Shown: positions 14,191 through 14,305 of the stretch, one piece after another
How the letters are laid out: each line of letters starts with the position of its first letter
Position numbering within the stretch: the first letter of the stretch is position 1
DNA from: Lachnospiraceae bacterium UBA1753
GTDB taxonomy: Bacteria > Bacillota > Clostridia > Lachnospirales > Lachnospiraceae
Direction of reading: 5' to 3'
NCBI GenBank assembly: GCA_002317595.1
Contig: DCHL01000018.1
Location: forward strand, 1 to 14,305
DNA length: 14,305 nucleotides
The notes under the pieces: model-generated
Told to the model about the DNA's origin: nothing
Database searches by the model: none
What the model saw: only the letters and a program-made list of their open reading frames with translations
Position numbers and translations under genes: made by a program

Positions 14191-14305
14191 TCCGTTGCAT
14201 TATGGTTTCCTGCGCTTCTTTGAGTGCAACGGAGCGTGCAAACACTTATCTCTTCCGTTGCATTATAGTTTCCTGCGCTTCTTTGAGTGCAACGGAGCGT
14301 GCAAA
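14191..14305 (-). repeat. Duplicated 52-bp block upstream of trpB with inverted repeat and promoter-like boxes
   Basis: Two 52-bp copies (14191-14242 and 14254-14305), separated by 11 bp, differ at one base; the second runs to the window edge. In each, TCCGTTGCA and TGCAACGGA are perfect complements 25 bases apart (14191-14199 with 14225-14233; 14254-14262 with 14288-14296). On the minus strand each holds TTGCAC and, 19 bp downstream, TATAAT (distal copy) or CATAAT (proximal copy). The dyad arms overlap both boxes, which would suit an operator. The spacing is long for a standard promoter, so the promoter call is tentative. Confidence 0.6.

Overview
The window is ordinary bacterial chromosome with mid-range GC. 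It looks like a member of the Clostridia, most likely Lachnospiraceae. This is inferred from protein style: a DUF6320-type zinc-ribbon membrane protein beside a condensation-fold acyltransferase and an HSL-type hydrolase, a zinc-ribbon/TPM gene pair, and an adjacent trpB-trpA pair. Strong Shine-Dalgarno sites and some TTG starts fit the same group. There is no rRNA, tRNA, CRISPR array, IS transposase or phage gene.

Layout. A PD-(D/E)xK-fold sce7726-like protein (133-768, minus) is divergent from a plus-strand pair at 990-3327: a Ste24-like M48 membrane protease and an acyltransferase-3 membrane protein. That pair ends at a strong intrinsic terminator. A stretch of about 0.8 kb without genes (3360-4228) is full of repeats. 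A minus-strand trio follows (read 7293 to 4229): an HSL-type alpha/beta hydrolase, an acyltransferase with an HxxxDG motif, and the DUF6320-type membrane protein. Upstream of the trio on the same strand is a c-di-GMP phosphodiesterase with a degenerate GGDEF domain (7541-9604), which has its own terminator. Divergent from it is a translationally coupled plus-strand pair (9720-12079): a double zinc-ribbon membrane protein and a secreted or anchored TPM-domain protein. This pair converges on trpA and trpB (minus), which encode the two subunits of tryptophan synthase.

The most unusual feature is in the non-coding DNA. Almost every intergenic gap carries its own short tandem repeat: eight arrays with unrelated units of about 20 to 65 bp. 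At three gene ends the repeat unit contains the stop codon itself: the DUF6320 gene, the acyltransferase gene, and the convergent TPM/trpA junction. Copies of the gene's last codons are therefore repeated downstream of the real stop. The large gap also holds a decamer-like motif (TGTATAGGCT) in alternating orientation at roughly 28-bp steps, which can form competing hairpins. The segment upstream of trpB is a duplicated 52-bp block with an inverted repeat around a possible promoter.

How the genes work together. TrpB and TrpA form one enzyme. The hydrolase, acyltransferase and DUF6320 genes look like one metabolic or envelope module acting on an ester or acyl substrate, but the substrate cannot be read from the sequence. 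The zinc-ribbon/TPM pair is a recurrent membrane pair of uncertain function.
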